64,000 nt of DNA, taken from contig CACYSA010000002.1 of assembly GCA_902777015.1 (NCBI GenBank), positions 1 to 64,000 on the forward strand, written 5' to 3'. Each line of letters opens with the position of its first letter. Within the stretch, counting starts at the first letter, position 1. Under the pieces are notes generated by a model, which searched no databases, was not told the DNA's origin, and was given only the letters and a program-made list of their open reading frames with translations. The position numbers and the translations under genes were made by a program. Below, one piece after another: positions 16,846-27,277 of the stretch. This DNA is from an uncultured Erysipelotrichaceae bacterium. GTDB lineage: Bacteria > Bacillota_I > Bacilli_A > RFN20 > CAG-826.

Positions 16846-19515
16846 ATGAAGAAAAGATTTTTAAGTTTATTGCTCTTACCTTTAATGCTTATTGGATGCA
16901 CAAATAACAATCCAAATAGTGATAAAGGTAGTTATGAACATAATTCCATTAGTAAAGCCGTTCATACTGGTGAAATCGGTGACTTTAAGTTAACTGGTCC
17001 AGAAGATGGGTTTATTACTGATACTGGTTTTACATTTACTTGGGAAGAGGCTAATAACGCGGATAATTATCAAATTGAAATTGCTAGTACTTTATCATTC
17101 GTTACTGATGATGAAGATGAAGTCTATGTGAAAGAAAATAACTTATCTAGTAATCAATACGCCCTTAACTTTAATCTTCCTAAGAAAGATATTCTTTATT
17201 ATTGGAGAGTGACCGCGGTCAATGTTGACCACACTAAAAAGTCAGATGTTGGTAACTTCTATGTTGCTTCTCCTAAGATTGATGAAATACCAATCAAAAT
17301 TGAAGATGAACAAGACTGGGTTTTACATAAAGAAGGTAGTTATGCTGATATCAAGATTGATAGAAGTGACTTCTTTGGTACTGGTCATGATTCCTTAGCG
17401 ATTGTCTTCGATAAGGAACATACCTTACAAGGTAAACCAAGTAGTGATGGTTGGATTGTCATCACTAAGAGTGAAGACCGTGAATTATATGGTACTGACT
17501 CTTTCTATTTCAATTTCTATTACTCTGGCCATGATGCCTCTGTTTTAGTCCGTGTTTTGGACTATGATGGTGAGTACTGGCATAAACAAGTTCAAATATC
17601 TAATAACGCTAAGCAAACAGTCTTAATGCGTTATGAAGACTTTGAATTAAGAACTGCTGGCACAAATATCTTCAATAGAAAATTTGACTGGCAGCACATT
17701 AGATACTTTGAAATCGTCTTTGAAAGAACATTTGGTGATGGAATTTGTTTATTCTCTAACATCAAAGCGGTCAAATTTAATGACTATAAGAATATGTTCA
17801 TGGATAAGATGGACTTTAGAAGTACTGATCCAAAAGATTGGACATTTGAAAACTATGACTTTAGAAATGAAATGGTTATTTCTGAAGATGGTAGTGAACT
17901 AACTCTTAACTTCACTGCGAAGAACGCAGAAACAAATCCAAATGGTTTCTCTGGTTATGGTTTCCAAAACGTTAATGTTTATAAATACTTCATCGAAGGC
18001 GATGCAGTGAGAATGAAAGTTAAATATACTGGCGCCTCATCTAATTCAAACTTCTACTTTAGAATACTAGAAGAAGATAATGATAGGTGGCAGTTTAAAC
18101 TATCATTTAACTATTTAATTAGAGATGACTATAAAGAATTAGTTATTCCTCTTAAAGCTTTCCAAAGAACCGATTATATGACTGGGGACGGCGCTAAACA
18201 GTTCTATTACATCCAGAAATTTAATATCGGTTTAGCGGATAACTATAGTACAGGTAGCTTATCTATTAAAGACTTAGAAGTTATCAAGATTGATGACATC
18301 GTCGAAAACCGTAAACGTATTGTGTCTAACGATGGCTGCATTGATAACTTTAATGATTATGGTATTTATACTGAAATGTATTACTACTGGGATCAAAGTG
18401 TCGTTAATAAAGATGAAGCGATGAAATTAGATACCATTCATAAAGCGGGTGGCTCCACGAATACATATTGCGCAGAATTCGACTATAAAGCGGATATGGA
18501 AATGGCAACATATCAAATCTACTTAGACACTAAGAATGTTGATCCAAACTTAAACGCTTTCTCTATCTGGCTTAAAGATGCTTCCGTGAAGTTTGATGAT
18601 CCAGCGGTCGCCTATCTTGATGAAAAAGATATCGCCGCTGAAATGACCATTCAATTAACAATGGATACAGGTGAATGGTATAGATATGTCATCGATAAAG
18701 TCGAAAAAGAATGGCATAAGTACACAATTAAGTTTGATGACTTTACATTGAATAATGGTGATCAATTATTTGATAAACCAAATCCATTAGATGTTAACCA
18801 CATCATTCATATGGCCTTTGGCTTTAAGTATCTCTACTATGACCAACAAGGTAATCATCATCCAACATATGCGATCGCTAACCCTGTCTATTTAGATGAA
18901 ATCTACTTTAAGAACGCGACTGAGACATCAATCGTAGAAATCAGTGGCACGATTAAAGAAGATACTGATAATCCAAATAGAATTACCATTGAAACAATGG
19001 AAGGCTATGCGAATAACGCTGATATCTTTGAATATTGGAGCTACGCAACTGAAAGAGATTATAACGAAATGGCATTAGCCACAGATGTCTCTTCTATCGG
19101 TGGCGCTAAATCATTAAGAATGCACTATAAGGGTTATGAATCCATCTCATACTCTAGAGCGACACAATTCGCTAATACAATTACGGCGAAAGGTTTCTCT
19201 ATTGATGTTAAGGGTGATGGTAAGGCCACAGTCTACCTCAACCTCAACTGGAGAAGTGGTACAACCTTAATGAAGATGAGATTTACATTAAGTAATCTTC
19301 CAACTACTTGGACACATTACGAAATCGGTTTCGAATTATTTAAAGATGTTAACGGTAGTAGTAAGACTATTTCCGCTAACTATGCAAAGAATATCGAATC
19401 CGTGTCCTTTGGTATCGTGAATAACGATTACAGTGCTAGTGATATTTATGTCGATAACTTAAGACTCCTTAAAGATATCGGCTATACAACAAACACAAAA
19501 ACAGCAATCGACTAG
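16846..19515 (+). CDS. multidomain carbohydrate-binding-like surface lipoprotein
   Basis: 889 aa with a short lipoprotein signal ending LIGC (Cys18). Residues about 45-145 form a fibronectin-III-like domain (FTFTWEEANNADNYQIEIA). Then follow at least four jelly-roll-like modules, each with an aromatic-rich core and conserved closing strands such as FSNIKAVKF, LSIKDLEVIKI, YLDEIYFKN and YVDNLRLL. These closings are typical of CBM11/CIA30-like domains. No catalytic residues are recognisable. It probably tethers polysaccharide to the cell for the co-encoded hydrolase. The gap to its neighbour is 3 nt. Confidence 0.68.
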   Translation: MKKRFLSLLLLPLMLIGCTNNNPNSDKGSYEHNSISKAVHTGEIGDFKLTGPEDGFITDTGFTFTWEEANNADNYQIEIASTLSFVTDDEDEVYVKENNLSSNQYALNFNLPKKDILYYWRVTAVNVDHTKKSDVGNFYVASPKIDEIPIKIEDEQDWVLHKEGSYADIKIDRSDFFGTGHDSLAIVFDKEHTLQGKPSSDGWIVITKSEDRELYGTDSFYFNFYYSGHDASVLVRVLDYDGEYWHKQVQISNNAKQTVLMRYEDFELRTAGTNIFNRKFDWQHIRYFEIVFERTFGDGICLFSNIKAVKFNDYKNMFMDKMDFRSTDPKDWTFENYDFRNEMVISEDGSELTLNFTAKNAETNPNGFSGYGFQNVNVYKYFIEGDAVRMKVKYTGASSNSNFYFRILEEDNDRWQFKLSFNYLIRDDYKELVIPLKAFQRTDYMTGDGAKQFYYIQKFNIGLADNYSTGSLSIKDLEVIKIDDIVENRKRIVSNDGCIDNFNDYGIYTEMYYYWDQSVVNKDEAMKLDTIHKAGGSTNTYCAEFDYKADMEMATYQIYLDTKNVDPNLNAFSIWLKDASVKFDDPAVAYLDEKDIAAEMTIQLTMDTGEWYRYVIDKVEKEWHKYTIKFDDFTLNNGDQLFDKPNPLDVNHIIHMAFGFKYLYYDQQGNHHPTYAIANPVYLDEIYFKNATETSIVEISGTIKEDTDNPNRITIETMEGYANNADIFEYWSYATERDYNEMALATDVSSIGGAKSLRMHYKGYESISYSRATQFANTITAKGFSIDVKGDGKATVYLNLNWRSGTTLMKMRFTLSNLPTTWTHYEIGFELFKDVNGSSKTISANYAKNIESVSFGIVNNDYSASDIYVDNLRLLKDIGYTTNTKTAID

Positions 19516-19526
19516 AGGTGACCATC

Positions 19527-20543
19527 ATGAAATTTACTAAATATAAAAAAAATCCAATTTTAAAACCAAACGCTAAAAACCAATGGGAAGAATTATGTGT
19601 TCTTAATCCAGCGGCTATCTATAACGAAGAAGATCAAACATTCTATATGGTTTATAGAGCGGCAGGTAATGATAAGACGCATCTTATTCACCTTGGTTTA
19701 GCGGTTAGTAAAGATGGTATTAATTTCACTAGATGTAGTGATAAACCTTTATTAAGTGGAGATCCAAATGGCTTAGACGCTGGGGGCTGTGAAGACCCAC
19801 GTCTAGTTAAGATGGGAGACTACTTCTATCTAACATATGCCTCCCGTCCATTTCCTCCAGGCCAATATTGGAGAGAAGATAAAGAATATTTTGGTTTCCA
19901 ACCAGAATATGGTCCAAAAGTTTTAGTGTATAACAACACATTAACTCATTTAGCTATTTCTAAAGACTTAAAGAGTTGGAAGAAATTAGGACCTATTACT
20001 GATAGCCACTTTGATGATAGAGATGTATTCATCTTCCCAGAAACAATTAACGGCAAGTTCTATATGCTTTCTAGAGCGATGGAAAGATGTGGTGAAGGCT
20101 ATCCTAATAAGAATCCCGCGATCTGGTTAAGTGAAAGTGATGACTTATTACACTGGGATAATTACACCTTATTAATGCAAGGTGAAACCGATTGGGAAGA
20201 TAAAAAGATTGGTGCGGGTACCCCTCCTATTAAAACTAAAGATGGTTGGCTCGTCCTCTATCATGGTGTATCCACTAAAGATGATGCCTATCGAGTGGGC
20301 GCAATTCTCTTAGATTTAAATAATCCATATAAGATCATCGCTAGAACTAAAGATTTCTTAATGGAACCTGAAGAAGAATATGAAACCAATGGCTATTACA
20401 ATGGCTGCGTATTTCCGACCGCAGTTGTGCCACATAATGGTACCCTTTACATCTATTATGGTGCGGGTGATAAAGTCATCTGTTTAGCCACAGTTAATGA
20501 AGTAGAACTTCTTAAATATTTAAAGGAGGAATGTCATGTCTAA
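19527..20543 (+). CDS. GH130 glycoside phosphorylase, second copy
   Basis: 338 aa from the ATG at 19527, preceded by AGAGGTGA. No signal peptide. GH130 motifs: CEDPRLV with the general-acid Asp near residue 90, VFIFPETINGKFYMLSR, and KIGAGTPPIKT. It is clearly diverged from the GH130 at 10893, and the longer segment around YWREDKEYFGFQPEYG indicates a different subfamily and perhaps a different linkage or chain length. Products would include mannose-1-phosphate. It overlaps the next gene by 8 nt. Confidence 0.84.
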   Translation: MKFTKYKKNPILKPNAKNQWEELCVLNPAAIYNEEDQTFYMVYRAAGNDKTHLIHLGLAVSKDGINFTRCSDKPLLSGDPNGLDAGGCEDPRLVKMGDYFYLTYASRPFPPGQYWREDKEYFGFQPEYGPKVLVYNNTLTHLAISKDLKSWKKLGPITDSHFDDRDVFIFPETINGKFYMLSRAMERCGEGYPNKNPAIWLSESDDLLHWDNYTLLMQGETDWEDKKIGAGTPPIKTKDGWLVLYHGVSTKDDAYRVGAILLDLNNPYKIIARTKDFLMEPEEEYETNGYYNGCVFPTAVVPHNGTLYIYYGAGDKVICLATVNEVELLKYLKEECHV

Positions 20544-21813
20544 AAAATTATTATTACCAGTAATTGGTTTAGCGTTATGTTCCGCGGTAGCCACAGGCGT
20601 AAGCCACGCTGTATACGCTACTCAGCCACAAGCGAAAACTTATCAAGTTGACTTCTTTAATAACTATCAAAGAGAAGAATTCACATTAAGCAATGGCACT
20701 AAGGGTAAAGGCAATAACTTACTCTATAAGAGTGTTGAAGCTTTAGGTGGTAGCTTATTAACAAAACCAGAAGATCCTACTAGAAGTAGATATGATTTCC
20801 AAGGTTGGTATTTAGAAACCACTTGTGAAACTGTTTGGAACTTTGAAAGTGATAAAGTTTCTGGAAATATGAGATTATTCGCTAAATGGGGCATTTCTCA
20901 AGAAGATCAAGGAAATGAACCAGCCTATAATCCTCCAAGTACAGTCTTACCAGAAAGCGCTAGTGTTAACTATGAATTAGATAGCATCATGTACTTCAAG
21001 ATTACTAATAACGTGGTTAACTTACCAACCGCAGCGTTAACTAAATTAGAGGCTAATAAGACTAACGTATTACCTTTAATGGAATATCGCGCTAAAGCAA
21101 GCAAACCAATCACCGCCACATATGAAAACTTTAAAATCACTATTAACTGTGGTGGTGATACAAGAGTCATTACTGTCAAAGATGATTCCATTAATCTATC
21201 AATGAATAACGTTAACTATGAAAATAAGGCTAAGAAATATGAAGCTAAAGCTTTAGAAGAAGATAGTCATCACGTTATGTTAGCGGGTTCATCCTCTATT
21301 GAGTTCTGGGAATCATCTAAAGAAGACTTAGAACCAATCGTTAGTTATAACCATGGTATCGGTGGCACCACAATTGAAGAATGGGACAGTAAACTTAATC
21401 AAAGATTAGTGTTCCCATATAAGCCAAAAATGGTGGTCTACTATGTCGGTATTAATAACGTCATTAATTCTAAGCAAGATCCAGATACCATTTGGAATAA
21501 CTTAAAGAGTTTCTTTGATCACACACATGAAGCTTTACCAGATACAAAAGTGCAATATATCATGATGAACCTTATTCCAGGTTATAAAGGTTATTTCGAC
21601 ACAATTAATGCGGTAAACGCTAATGTGGTCAATTATCAAAAGAGCAATACTTGGTTAACTCTTATTAATCCAGGTACCGCTTTACTTAAAGAAAACGGTG
21701 AACCAAACGCTGCCTACTTTAGAACAGATGGCTTGCATCTCTCTTATTATGGCTATGTCGTTTGGGGAGATATTATCAAACAATCAATCGTTAACGGATT
21801 AGAAAATAATTAA
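20536..21813 (+). CDS. exported SGNH/GDSL esterase with InlB-type repeat
   Basis: 425 aa. Sec signal peptide (SHAVYATQ, probable cleavage near residue 29) without a lipobox. An InlB B-repeat-like domain at about 35-118 (YDFQGWYLE, RLFAKWG) and a beta-rich spacer precede an SGNH hydrolase from about 250: MLAGSSSIEFW (nucleophile Ser), GIGGTT, VVYYVGINN and the closing DGLHLSYYGY (Asp-His). It is probably an extracellular deacetylase for the glycan handled here. Start supported by AGGAGG 8 nt upstream. Confidence 0.78.
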   Translation: MSKKLLLPVIGLALCSAVATGVSHAVYATQPQAKTYQVDFFNNYQREEFTLSNGTKGKGNNLLYKSVEALGGSLLTKPEDPTRSRYDFQGWYLETTCETVWNFESDKVSGNMRLFAKWGISQEDQGNEPAYNPPSTVLPESASVNYELDSIMYFKITNNVVNLPTAALTKLEANKTNVLPLMEYRAKASKPITATYENFKITINCGGDTRVITVKDDSINLSMNNVNYENKAKKYEAKALEEDSHHVMLAGSSSIEFWESSKEDLEPIVSYNHGIGGTTIEEWDSKLNQRLVFPYKPKMVVYYVGINNVINSKQDPDTIWNNLKSFFDHTHEALPDTKVQYIMMNLIPGYKGYFDTINAVNANVVNYQKSNTWLTLINPGTALLKENGEPNAAYFRTDGLHLSYYGYVVWGDIIKQSIVNGLENN

Positions 21814-21818
21814 TCTTT

Positions 21819-22313
21819 ATGAATTACCAATTAGACATCAGCAGAGAATATCAAAATGCGAGAAAAAAAGTGACACTCCTCTCTTTAGCTTTCTCACTAA
21901 TTTTCTCCCTCATTCTTATTGCTGATGTCCTATTGGTAATATTCGCTAACGAGGATTATAAACTTAATCTTATTATCACTATTATCATTTCCATCCTCTT
22001 TGCGTGGGGAGCAATATTCTTCTTCCCTAACTTCTATAACGAAATTTTTCAAAAATACTTATTCTATAAGGGCTATGAAAGCGGACTTAAAGAAACTGCG
22101 GAAGTGGAATTTGATAAAGAGATAGATGAACCAGTCAATAGAGATAAAAACGGCCTATATCTCTATCCTGTACATGTCACTTATATTGATGGTCTAACTA
22201 AAACCAATAAAGTGATATATGCCTTAGAAAAGAATCTTGGTTTTAAAAAAGGTGATAAGTTAACCATTACCACCTATCAAAGAATCATTATTAAAGCGGA
22301 GCTTCATTTATGA
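21819..22313 (+). CDS. membrane protein of unknown function
   Basis: 164 aa with two adjacent membrane segments at about 18-65 and a soluble, charged C-terminal half with a beta-rich pattern (LYLYPVHVTYIDGLTK). I do not recognise the family. It begins 5 nt after the esterase gene and overlaps the next gene (ATGA), so it belongs to the locus. Possible roles are accessory to surface glycan handling, but none is shown. Confidence 0.6.
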   Translation: MNYQLDISREYQNARKKVTLLSLAFSLIFSLILIADVLLVIFANEDYKLNLIITIIISILFAWGAIFFFPNFYNEIFQKYLFYKGYESGLKETAEVEFDKEIDEPVNRDKNGLYLYPVHVTYIDGLTKTNKVIYALEKNLGFKKGDKLTITTYQRIIIKAELHL

Positions 22314-22909
22314 ATCAATTAAGTAAAGACCGCTTAAGTAATCATATTAGATATGTTTGGCCAGCATATGTGATCAGCGCCTTACTCATCGCTGGTGGAC
22401 TCTCATTTATATTCCAAGCAGTCCACAAATTACCAGAGTATAAAACATTAACAATCTTTGTCTCAGGTAAAGTTACTGATGGTAAAACTTTAAAAGAAGA
22501 TTTACTAAATACTTATCAAGATAAAGAACTTAAAAGTGTCAGCACGATATCCGCTGACCCAAATGAAGGACACTATAATACTAAACTTACGATACCTGGT
22601 TATAGTTCCGCGGATGTACTTATCATCCCAGTATCTAAATTAGAAAATCTAGATCCTTCATACTTCGCTATCGATTTAAAAGAAGAATTAATTACTACTT
22701 TCTACAGTGGTTATACCTTCTATAAACAAAAAGAAGTAAGTTATGGTATCAAAATCAACAAAGAAATAGTTAAGCCCTATATGAGCTTACCTAATGAAGA
22801 TTGCTACATGTTCCTTAATGGCAATAGCTATAACATTGGTGAATACGCTAATAAACCAGTTAAAGAACATGACTTAGCCTTACACCTAGTGAAACAGTGG
22901 GGAATGTAA
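22310..22909 (+). CDS. single-pass membrane protein of unknown function
   Basis: 199 aa. A short cytoplasmic start, one membrane segment at about 18-38 (YVISALLIAGGLSFIF), then an extracytoplasmic domain of about 160 residues rich in beta strands. No family recognised. It overlaps its upstream neighbour (ATGA) and its downstream neighbour (TAATG), so the three genes are translationally coupled and sit between the surface enzymes and the transporter ATPase. Confidence 0.6.
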   Translation: MNQLSKDRLSNHIRYVWPAYVISALLIAGGLSFIFQAVHKLPEYKTLTIFVSGKVTDGKTLKEDLLNTYQDKELKSVSTISADPNEGHYNTKLTIPGYSSADVLIIPVSKLENLDPSYFAIDLKEELITTFYSGYTFYKQKEVSYGIKINKEIVKPYMSLPNEDCYMFLNGNSYNIGEYANKPVKEHDLALHLVKQWGM

Positions 22910-23766
22910 TGAAAAAACAAGAAAGACACATTACTGATGAAGATGTAAAGCAAAGTCTCCCTAGAAATAGGAAGGAAGTCTTTTTCGATTTGCTTAAGAA
23001 TCGTAAGATGACTCTTTTTGCTTTCTCTTGTTATACTTTCCTCTTCTTTATCCCATTAGCGGTCGACCTTTTCTATTTCAATTTCTTAGAAAGTGCAGCT
23101 ATCGCTAGTGAAAAGAGTGAGCAATTATTCTCCTTAGTATTCTATTCAATGTTAATCATGCTTCCATGTATGTTGATTGGTTTTATCGGTTTAGCGGGTG
23201 CTTTCTACACCGCGAAGAAGATGGTCTGGCAAGAAGGTATCTCACTAGCGAGTGATTTCTTTCAAGGCATTAAAGAGAACTGGAAACACGCTTTAATCAA
23301 TGGTGCAATATTTGGCTTAGCCTTATTTGGTTTAGTAATAGGAGGCACCTATTTAGCGTTATTTGCCCCTGTTCATGCAGTGGTGAAAGGTATTGGTCTA
23401 GGAGCGTTAATCCTATTTTTCATATTATTTGGCATGGTGGTGACTCTTAATTTCACGCAGTGTGTCTATTATGAGAATGGTTACGCCGTCACATTAAGAA
23501 ACTCATTCTCTTTCTTAGGATTACTTAACTGGAGAATCTTACTTATTTACTTATTAAGTACAGGTACAGTCGTAGTCTTAGGTTTATTTAACTTAATTAC
23601 CTTAACGATTGGTTTATTATTATTCGCTATCTTCAACAGTGTGGTCATAATCTTATACACACTAATCTCACATTCAGCATTTGATAAATACATTAACAAA
23701 GAACATTACCCTCACATGGTCGGTAAGGGTTTATATAAAGAAAGTCAAGATGACAAGGAGGCCTAA
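22909..23766 (+). CDS. YesL/DUF624-like membrane protein
   Basis: 285 aa from ATG 22909, which overlaps the preceding stop. Six predicted membrane segments. The loop [20 protein letters not shown] is like the FFKAFKENFK loop of YesL/DUF624 proteins, which are commonly found with CUT1 oligosaccharide ABC transporters. It ends at a Shine-Dalgarno for the MsmX-like gene. The molecular role of the family is unknown. Confidence 0.6.
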   Translation: MKKQERHITDEDVKQSLPRNRKEVFFDLLKNRKMTLFAFSCYTFLFFIPLAVDLFYFNFLESAAIASEKSEQLFSLVFYSMLIMLPCMLIGFIGLAGAFYTAKKMVWQEGISLASDFFQGIKENWKHALINGAIFGLALFGLVIGGTYLALFAPVHAVVKGIGLGALILFFILFGMVVTLNFTQCVYYENGYAVTLRNSFSFLGLLNWRILLIYLLSTGTVVVLGLFNLITLTIGLLLFAIFNSVVIILYTLISHSAFDKYINKEHYPHMVGKGLYKESQDDKEA

Positions 23767-23770
23767 TATT

Positions 23771-25564
23771 ATGGCAGATGTAACACTTAGACACGTTTAC
23801 AAAGTTTATGATGGTGGAGTGCGCGCGGTTAACGACTTTGACTTAGAAATCAAAGACAAAGAATTCGTCGTTTTCGTCGGTCCTTCAGGATGTGGTAAAT
23901 CCACAACTTTAAGAATGATTGCTGGTTTAGAAGAAATAACCGCTGGTCAGCTCTATATCGATGGTGAATTAATGAACGAAGTTGAACCGAAGAATAGAGA
24001 TATCGCAATGGTTTTCCAAAGCTACGCTCTATATCCACATATGACCGTTTATGAATTAACTAGAAAACCAAAAGCGTTATCTGGTGGTCAAAGACAACGT
24101 GTGGCCTTAGGCAGAACAATTGTTAGAGATCCAAAAGCTTTCTTACTTGATGAACCTTTATCAAACTTAGACGCTAAATTACGTGTTTCTATGAGAAGTG
24201 AAATTACTAAACTTCATGAAAAATTAGAAACAACATTTATCTATGTTACACACGACCAAACCGAAGCGATGACTATGGGTAATAGAATTGTTGTTATGAA
24301 AGATGGCTTCATTCAACAAGCTGATACTCCTATTACCTTATTTGAAGACCCATGTAACTTATTCGTCGCAACATTCTTAGGTTCTCCTCAAATGAATATC
24401 GTTGAGGCGGAATTATTCATGGATGATAAAACACTCAAAGCCAAGCTAAATGATAACGAAGCTATGGTGGTTTCTTTCCCAGAAATCAAAGCCAAACAAC
24501 TCGCTAGTAAGAAATACATCGGTCAAAAAGTATTGCTTGGTATTAGACCAGAACACGTGAGACCAAATAGAGGTGACTTAAAAGCCTTTATCGAAGTCGT
24601 TGAACATTTAGGGGATGAATCTATTCTTTACTGCAAGATGGATAATAGAAAAGATCCATTCATTATTAAGATTCCATTTAATAGCAAGATTCACGCTAAC
24701 GAGGAAGTAAATATTGAATTCGATATGGAACATGTCTACTTATTTGATGTGGAATCACATAAAGCGATTATGGGCATTCCTCATGAAGATGAGATTCCAG
24801 TGCAAATTAACGATAATGTTTTACATATCGGCGAACAAGCAGTGGTGTTAGAACAATCATTCTTAGAACACTTGCTTGATGATGCTTTTGATAAAGATAT
24901 TAAGCTCGCTATTAAGCCTGATTATATTTCATTAGAAAAACCAGAAGACGATTCTATCGCTCTTAAAGGTAAATTCGAATTCGTGGAACAAAAGACAGAC
25001 TATCAAGCAGTTTACTTCTCCTTAAACGGTGTGGAAGGTTACTTTGCTATTAAAGTCGCTAATGGTGAAAAGATTAATATCGGTAAAGAAGTTGATTTGT
25101 ATTTACCATATCGTCGTATCAAGCTTTATGACGAAAACCATAACAAGATTAATTCCCGTGAAGTTGTTCATGAAAATAAGGGTGTGGTGACACTTAAGAA
25201 CGCTAACGGCATGATGAAAATCAATGTCGGTGGTTGTCTCTTAGTGTATCCAAACAAAAAGAACTATGGTGATGGACAATATGAAATCACCTTTAAGCAA
25301 GATAAGTTAATGCCTATCTACTCTAAAAAGATGATGAAGAAAAACGATCAAATTAAAAATCCTGAAATGGCATTACCAAACAAGATTAAAGTATCCGCTT
25401 ATGATGAAGATGTCTTAGGTGATAAGTTATTAATCTATGTCCAAGTTCCTGGATTTAACACATATTCTTCATTTATTGTCAACAATAACTTCTCAGTTTA
25501 TAAAATGCCTAAGTTCGAAATGTACGTCCCTGAAGATGCTTTCGAGTTAAAAGCTATTAAATAA
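23771..25564 (+). CDS. MsmX-type sugar ABC transporter ATPase, with an internal deletion and long C-terminal extension
   Basis: 597 aa from ATG 23771 (Shine-Dalgarno AAGGAGG). Walker [10 protein letters not shown] (about 36-44), Q-loop [13 protein letters not shown], signature [13 protein letters not shown], Walker [16 protein letters not shown]-loop VTHDQTEAM and a TOBE region (IRPEHVRPN) mark the energising subunit of CUT1 importers. Between the Q-loop and the signature (near residue 93) the usual ~40-45 residues of the helical subdomain are missing: MTVYEL runs straight into [11 protein letters not shown]. After the normal end ([12 protein letters not shown], about 330) there are some 265 further residues holding what look like extra TOBE-like beta domains. 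The ATPase family is certain; whether this copy can dock to permeases is doubtful. Confidence 0.85.
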   Translation: MADVTLRHVYKVYDGGVRAVNDFDLEIKDKEFVVFVGPSGCGKSTTLRMIAGLEEITAGQLYIDGELMNEVEPKNRDIAMVFQSYALYPHMTVYELTRKPKALSGGQRQRVALGRTIVRDPKAFLLDEPLSNLDAKLRVSMRSEITKLHEKLETTFIYVTHDQTEAMTMGNRIVVMKDGFIQQADTPITLFEDPCNLFVATFLGSPQMNIVEAELFMDDKTLKAKLNDNEAMVVSFPEIKAKQLASKKYIGQKVLLGIRPEHVRPNRGDLKAFIEVVEHLGDESILYCKMDNRKDPFIIKIPFNSKIHANEEVNIEFDMEHVYLFDVESHKAIMGIPHEDEIPVQINDNVLHIGEQAVVLEQSFLEHLLDDAFDKDIKLAIKPDYISLEKPEDDSIALKGKFEFVEQKTDYQAVYFSLNGVEGYFAIKVANGEKINIGKEVDLYLPYRRIKLYDENHNKINSREVVHENKGVVTLKNANGMMKINVGGCLLVYPNKKNYGDGQYEITFKQDKLMPIYSKKMMKKNDQIKNPEMALPNKIKVSAYDEDVLGDKLLIYVQVPGFNTYSSFIVNNNFSVYKMPKFEMYVPEDAFELKAIK

Positions 25565-25594
25565 TTTACTATTATTAAATATGAGGGAATTTTT

Positions 25595-27274
25595 ATGAGA
25601 GATTACAGCAAGATATATGAATCATGGCTTAATTCGTCTTTATTAAACCAAGATGAAAAAGATGAATTATTAGCAATTAAAGATAATGATGAACTAATTA
25701 AAGATAGATTCTACCGTGACCTTGCTTTTGGCACCGGTGGTTTACGTGGTGTCATGGAAGTGGGCACAAACAGAATGAACCGTTTCATCATTAGAAGAGC
25801 CACTCAAGGTTTGGCTAATTATTTGAATAAAAAGACTATCAATCCAAGTGTTGCTATCGCCTATGACAGCAGAAATCATAGCGATGAATTCGCTAGAGAA
25901 ACTGCCTCAACCTTAGCGGCAAATGGTGTGAAAGTGTATCTTTATCAAGAATTAATGCCAACGCCATCTTTATCTTTTGCGGTTCGTTATTTTAAATGTG
26001 ATGCTGGTGTTGTTGTCACTGCTTCTCATAATCCTAAAATTTATAACGGCTATAAAGTGTATGGCCCAGATGGTTGCCAATGTACTGACAAACTCGCTAA
26101 TGCGGTATTAGAAGAAATACTTGCTTTAGATATGTTTAATGATGTCAAAGTTGGTGATTATGAAAAATTAGTTAAAGAGAATAAAATCATCCTCATCAAT
26201 GAAGATTGCTTTGAAGCTTATATAGAGAGCACTTTAAAACAATCTATTTATCAAGAAAAAAGAAAACTCGCTGTTGTTTATACTCCACTTAATGGTGCAG
26301 GGCGTCGTTGTGTAACTACAATCTTAGATAGAGATGGTTTTAAAAATGTCTCAATTGTTAAAGAACAAGAAATGCCTAATGGTAATTTCCCAACATGTCC
26401 ATATCCAAATCCAGAAATCCATGAAGCTTTAAAATTAGGTATTGAACAATTAATAAATGAAACCGCTGACATTTTAGTGGCTACTGATCCAGATAGCGAT
26501 AGATGTGGTGTTGTGGTTAATGATAACGGTCAACCACATATCTTAACAGGCAATGAAGTAGGCTTAATTCTATTTGATGCGGTATATCACGCTAAAAAGG
26601 AACAAGATTTATTACCACATAATCCGGTCTTAGTTAAGACTATCGTCAGTAGTGATATGGCGACCTTAATGGCAAAAGACTTTAAAGTCGCTGTTAAAGA
26701 GGTTTTAACGGGCTTTAAATATATTGGCGAACAAATACTCTTCCTTGAGCAAAAAGGCATCCAGGATGACTATTTATTCGGTTTTGAAGAGTCATGTGGC
26801 TATCTCACCAACACTGATGTCAGAGATAAAGACGCTGTTAATGCCGTTATGCTTGTTTGTGAAGTGGCAAACCACTTAAAATCACAAGGCCTAACAATGC
26901 TTGATCGATTGAATGAATTATATAAGAAATATGGCGATTATAAGACTGCCTTATTAACTTATGAATTCCCAGGCGTTGAAGGCATGAATAAAATTAAATC
27001 TTTAATGTCTTTCTTTAGGAGCGATAAAGTTAAGGAAAGTATTAAAGATATTGATCATATTGGTGATTATCAACTCGGTTACATCTTTTATGAAGATAAA
27101 AAAGAACCCACAAATTTGCCAACAAGCGATGTGGTGAAATTCTTCTTAAAAGATCATGCCACAATTACGATTAGACCAAGTGGTACAGAACCTAAATTAA
27201 AGATCTATGTTTTCGCTAATGGTGAGCAAAGATTAGAGCAATTAAAAGCTCTATTCAATGATTTTGTGAAATAG
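25595..27274 (+). CDS. pgcA: phosphoglucomutase/phosphomannomutase
   Basis: 559 aa alpha-D-phosphohexomutase. The phosphoserine loop VVTASHNPKIYNGYK (Ser near 145), metal loop ATDPDSDRCG (about 300), sugar loop FEESCGY and phosphate loop RPSGTEPKLKIY are all intact and in order. It interconverts hexose-1- and hexose-6-phosphates. Placed between the GH130/ABC locus and manA, it should turn mannose-1-phosphate released by GH130 into mannose-6-phosphate; family members often accept both glucose and mannose. GAGGGA precedes the start. Confidence 0.92.
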   Translation: MRDYSKIYESWLNSSLLNQDEKDELLAIKDNDELIKDRFYRDLAFGTGGLRGVMEVGTNRMNRFIIRRATQGLANYLNKKTINPSVAIAYDSRNHSDEFARETASTLAANGVKVYLYQELMPTPSLSFAVRYFKCDAGVVVTASHNPKIYNGYKVYGPDGCQCTDKLANAVLEEILALDMFNDVKVGDYEKLVKENKIILINEDCFEAYIESTLKQSIYQEKRKLAVVYTPLNGAGRRCVTTILDRDGFKNVSIVKEQEMPNGNFPTCPYPNPEIHEALKLGIEQLINETADILVATDPDSDRCGVVVNDNGQPHILTGNEVGLILFDAVYHAKKEQDLLPHNPVLVKTIVSSDMATLMAKDFKVAVKEVLTGFKYIGEQILFLEQKGIQDDYLFGFEESCGYLTNTDVRDKDAVNAVMLVCEVANHLKSQGLTMLDRLNELYKKYGDYKTALLTYEFPGVEGMNKIKSLMSFFRSDKVKESIKDIDHIGDYQLGYIFYEDKKEPTNLPTSDVVKFFLKDHATITIRPSGTEPKLKIYVFANGEQRLEQLKALFNDFVK

Positions 27275-27277
27275 TTT

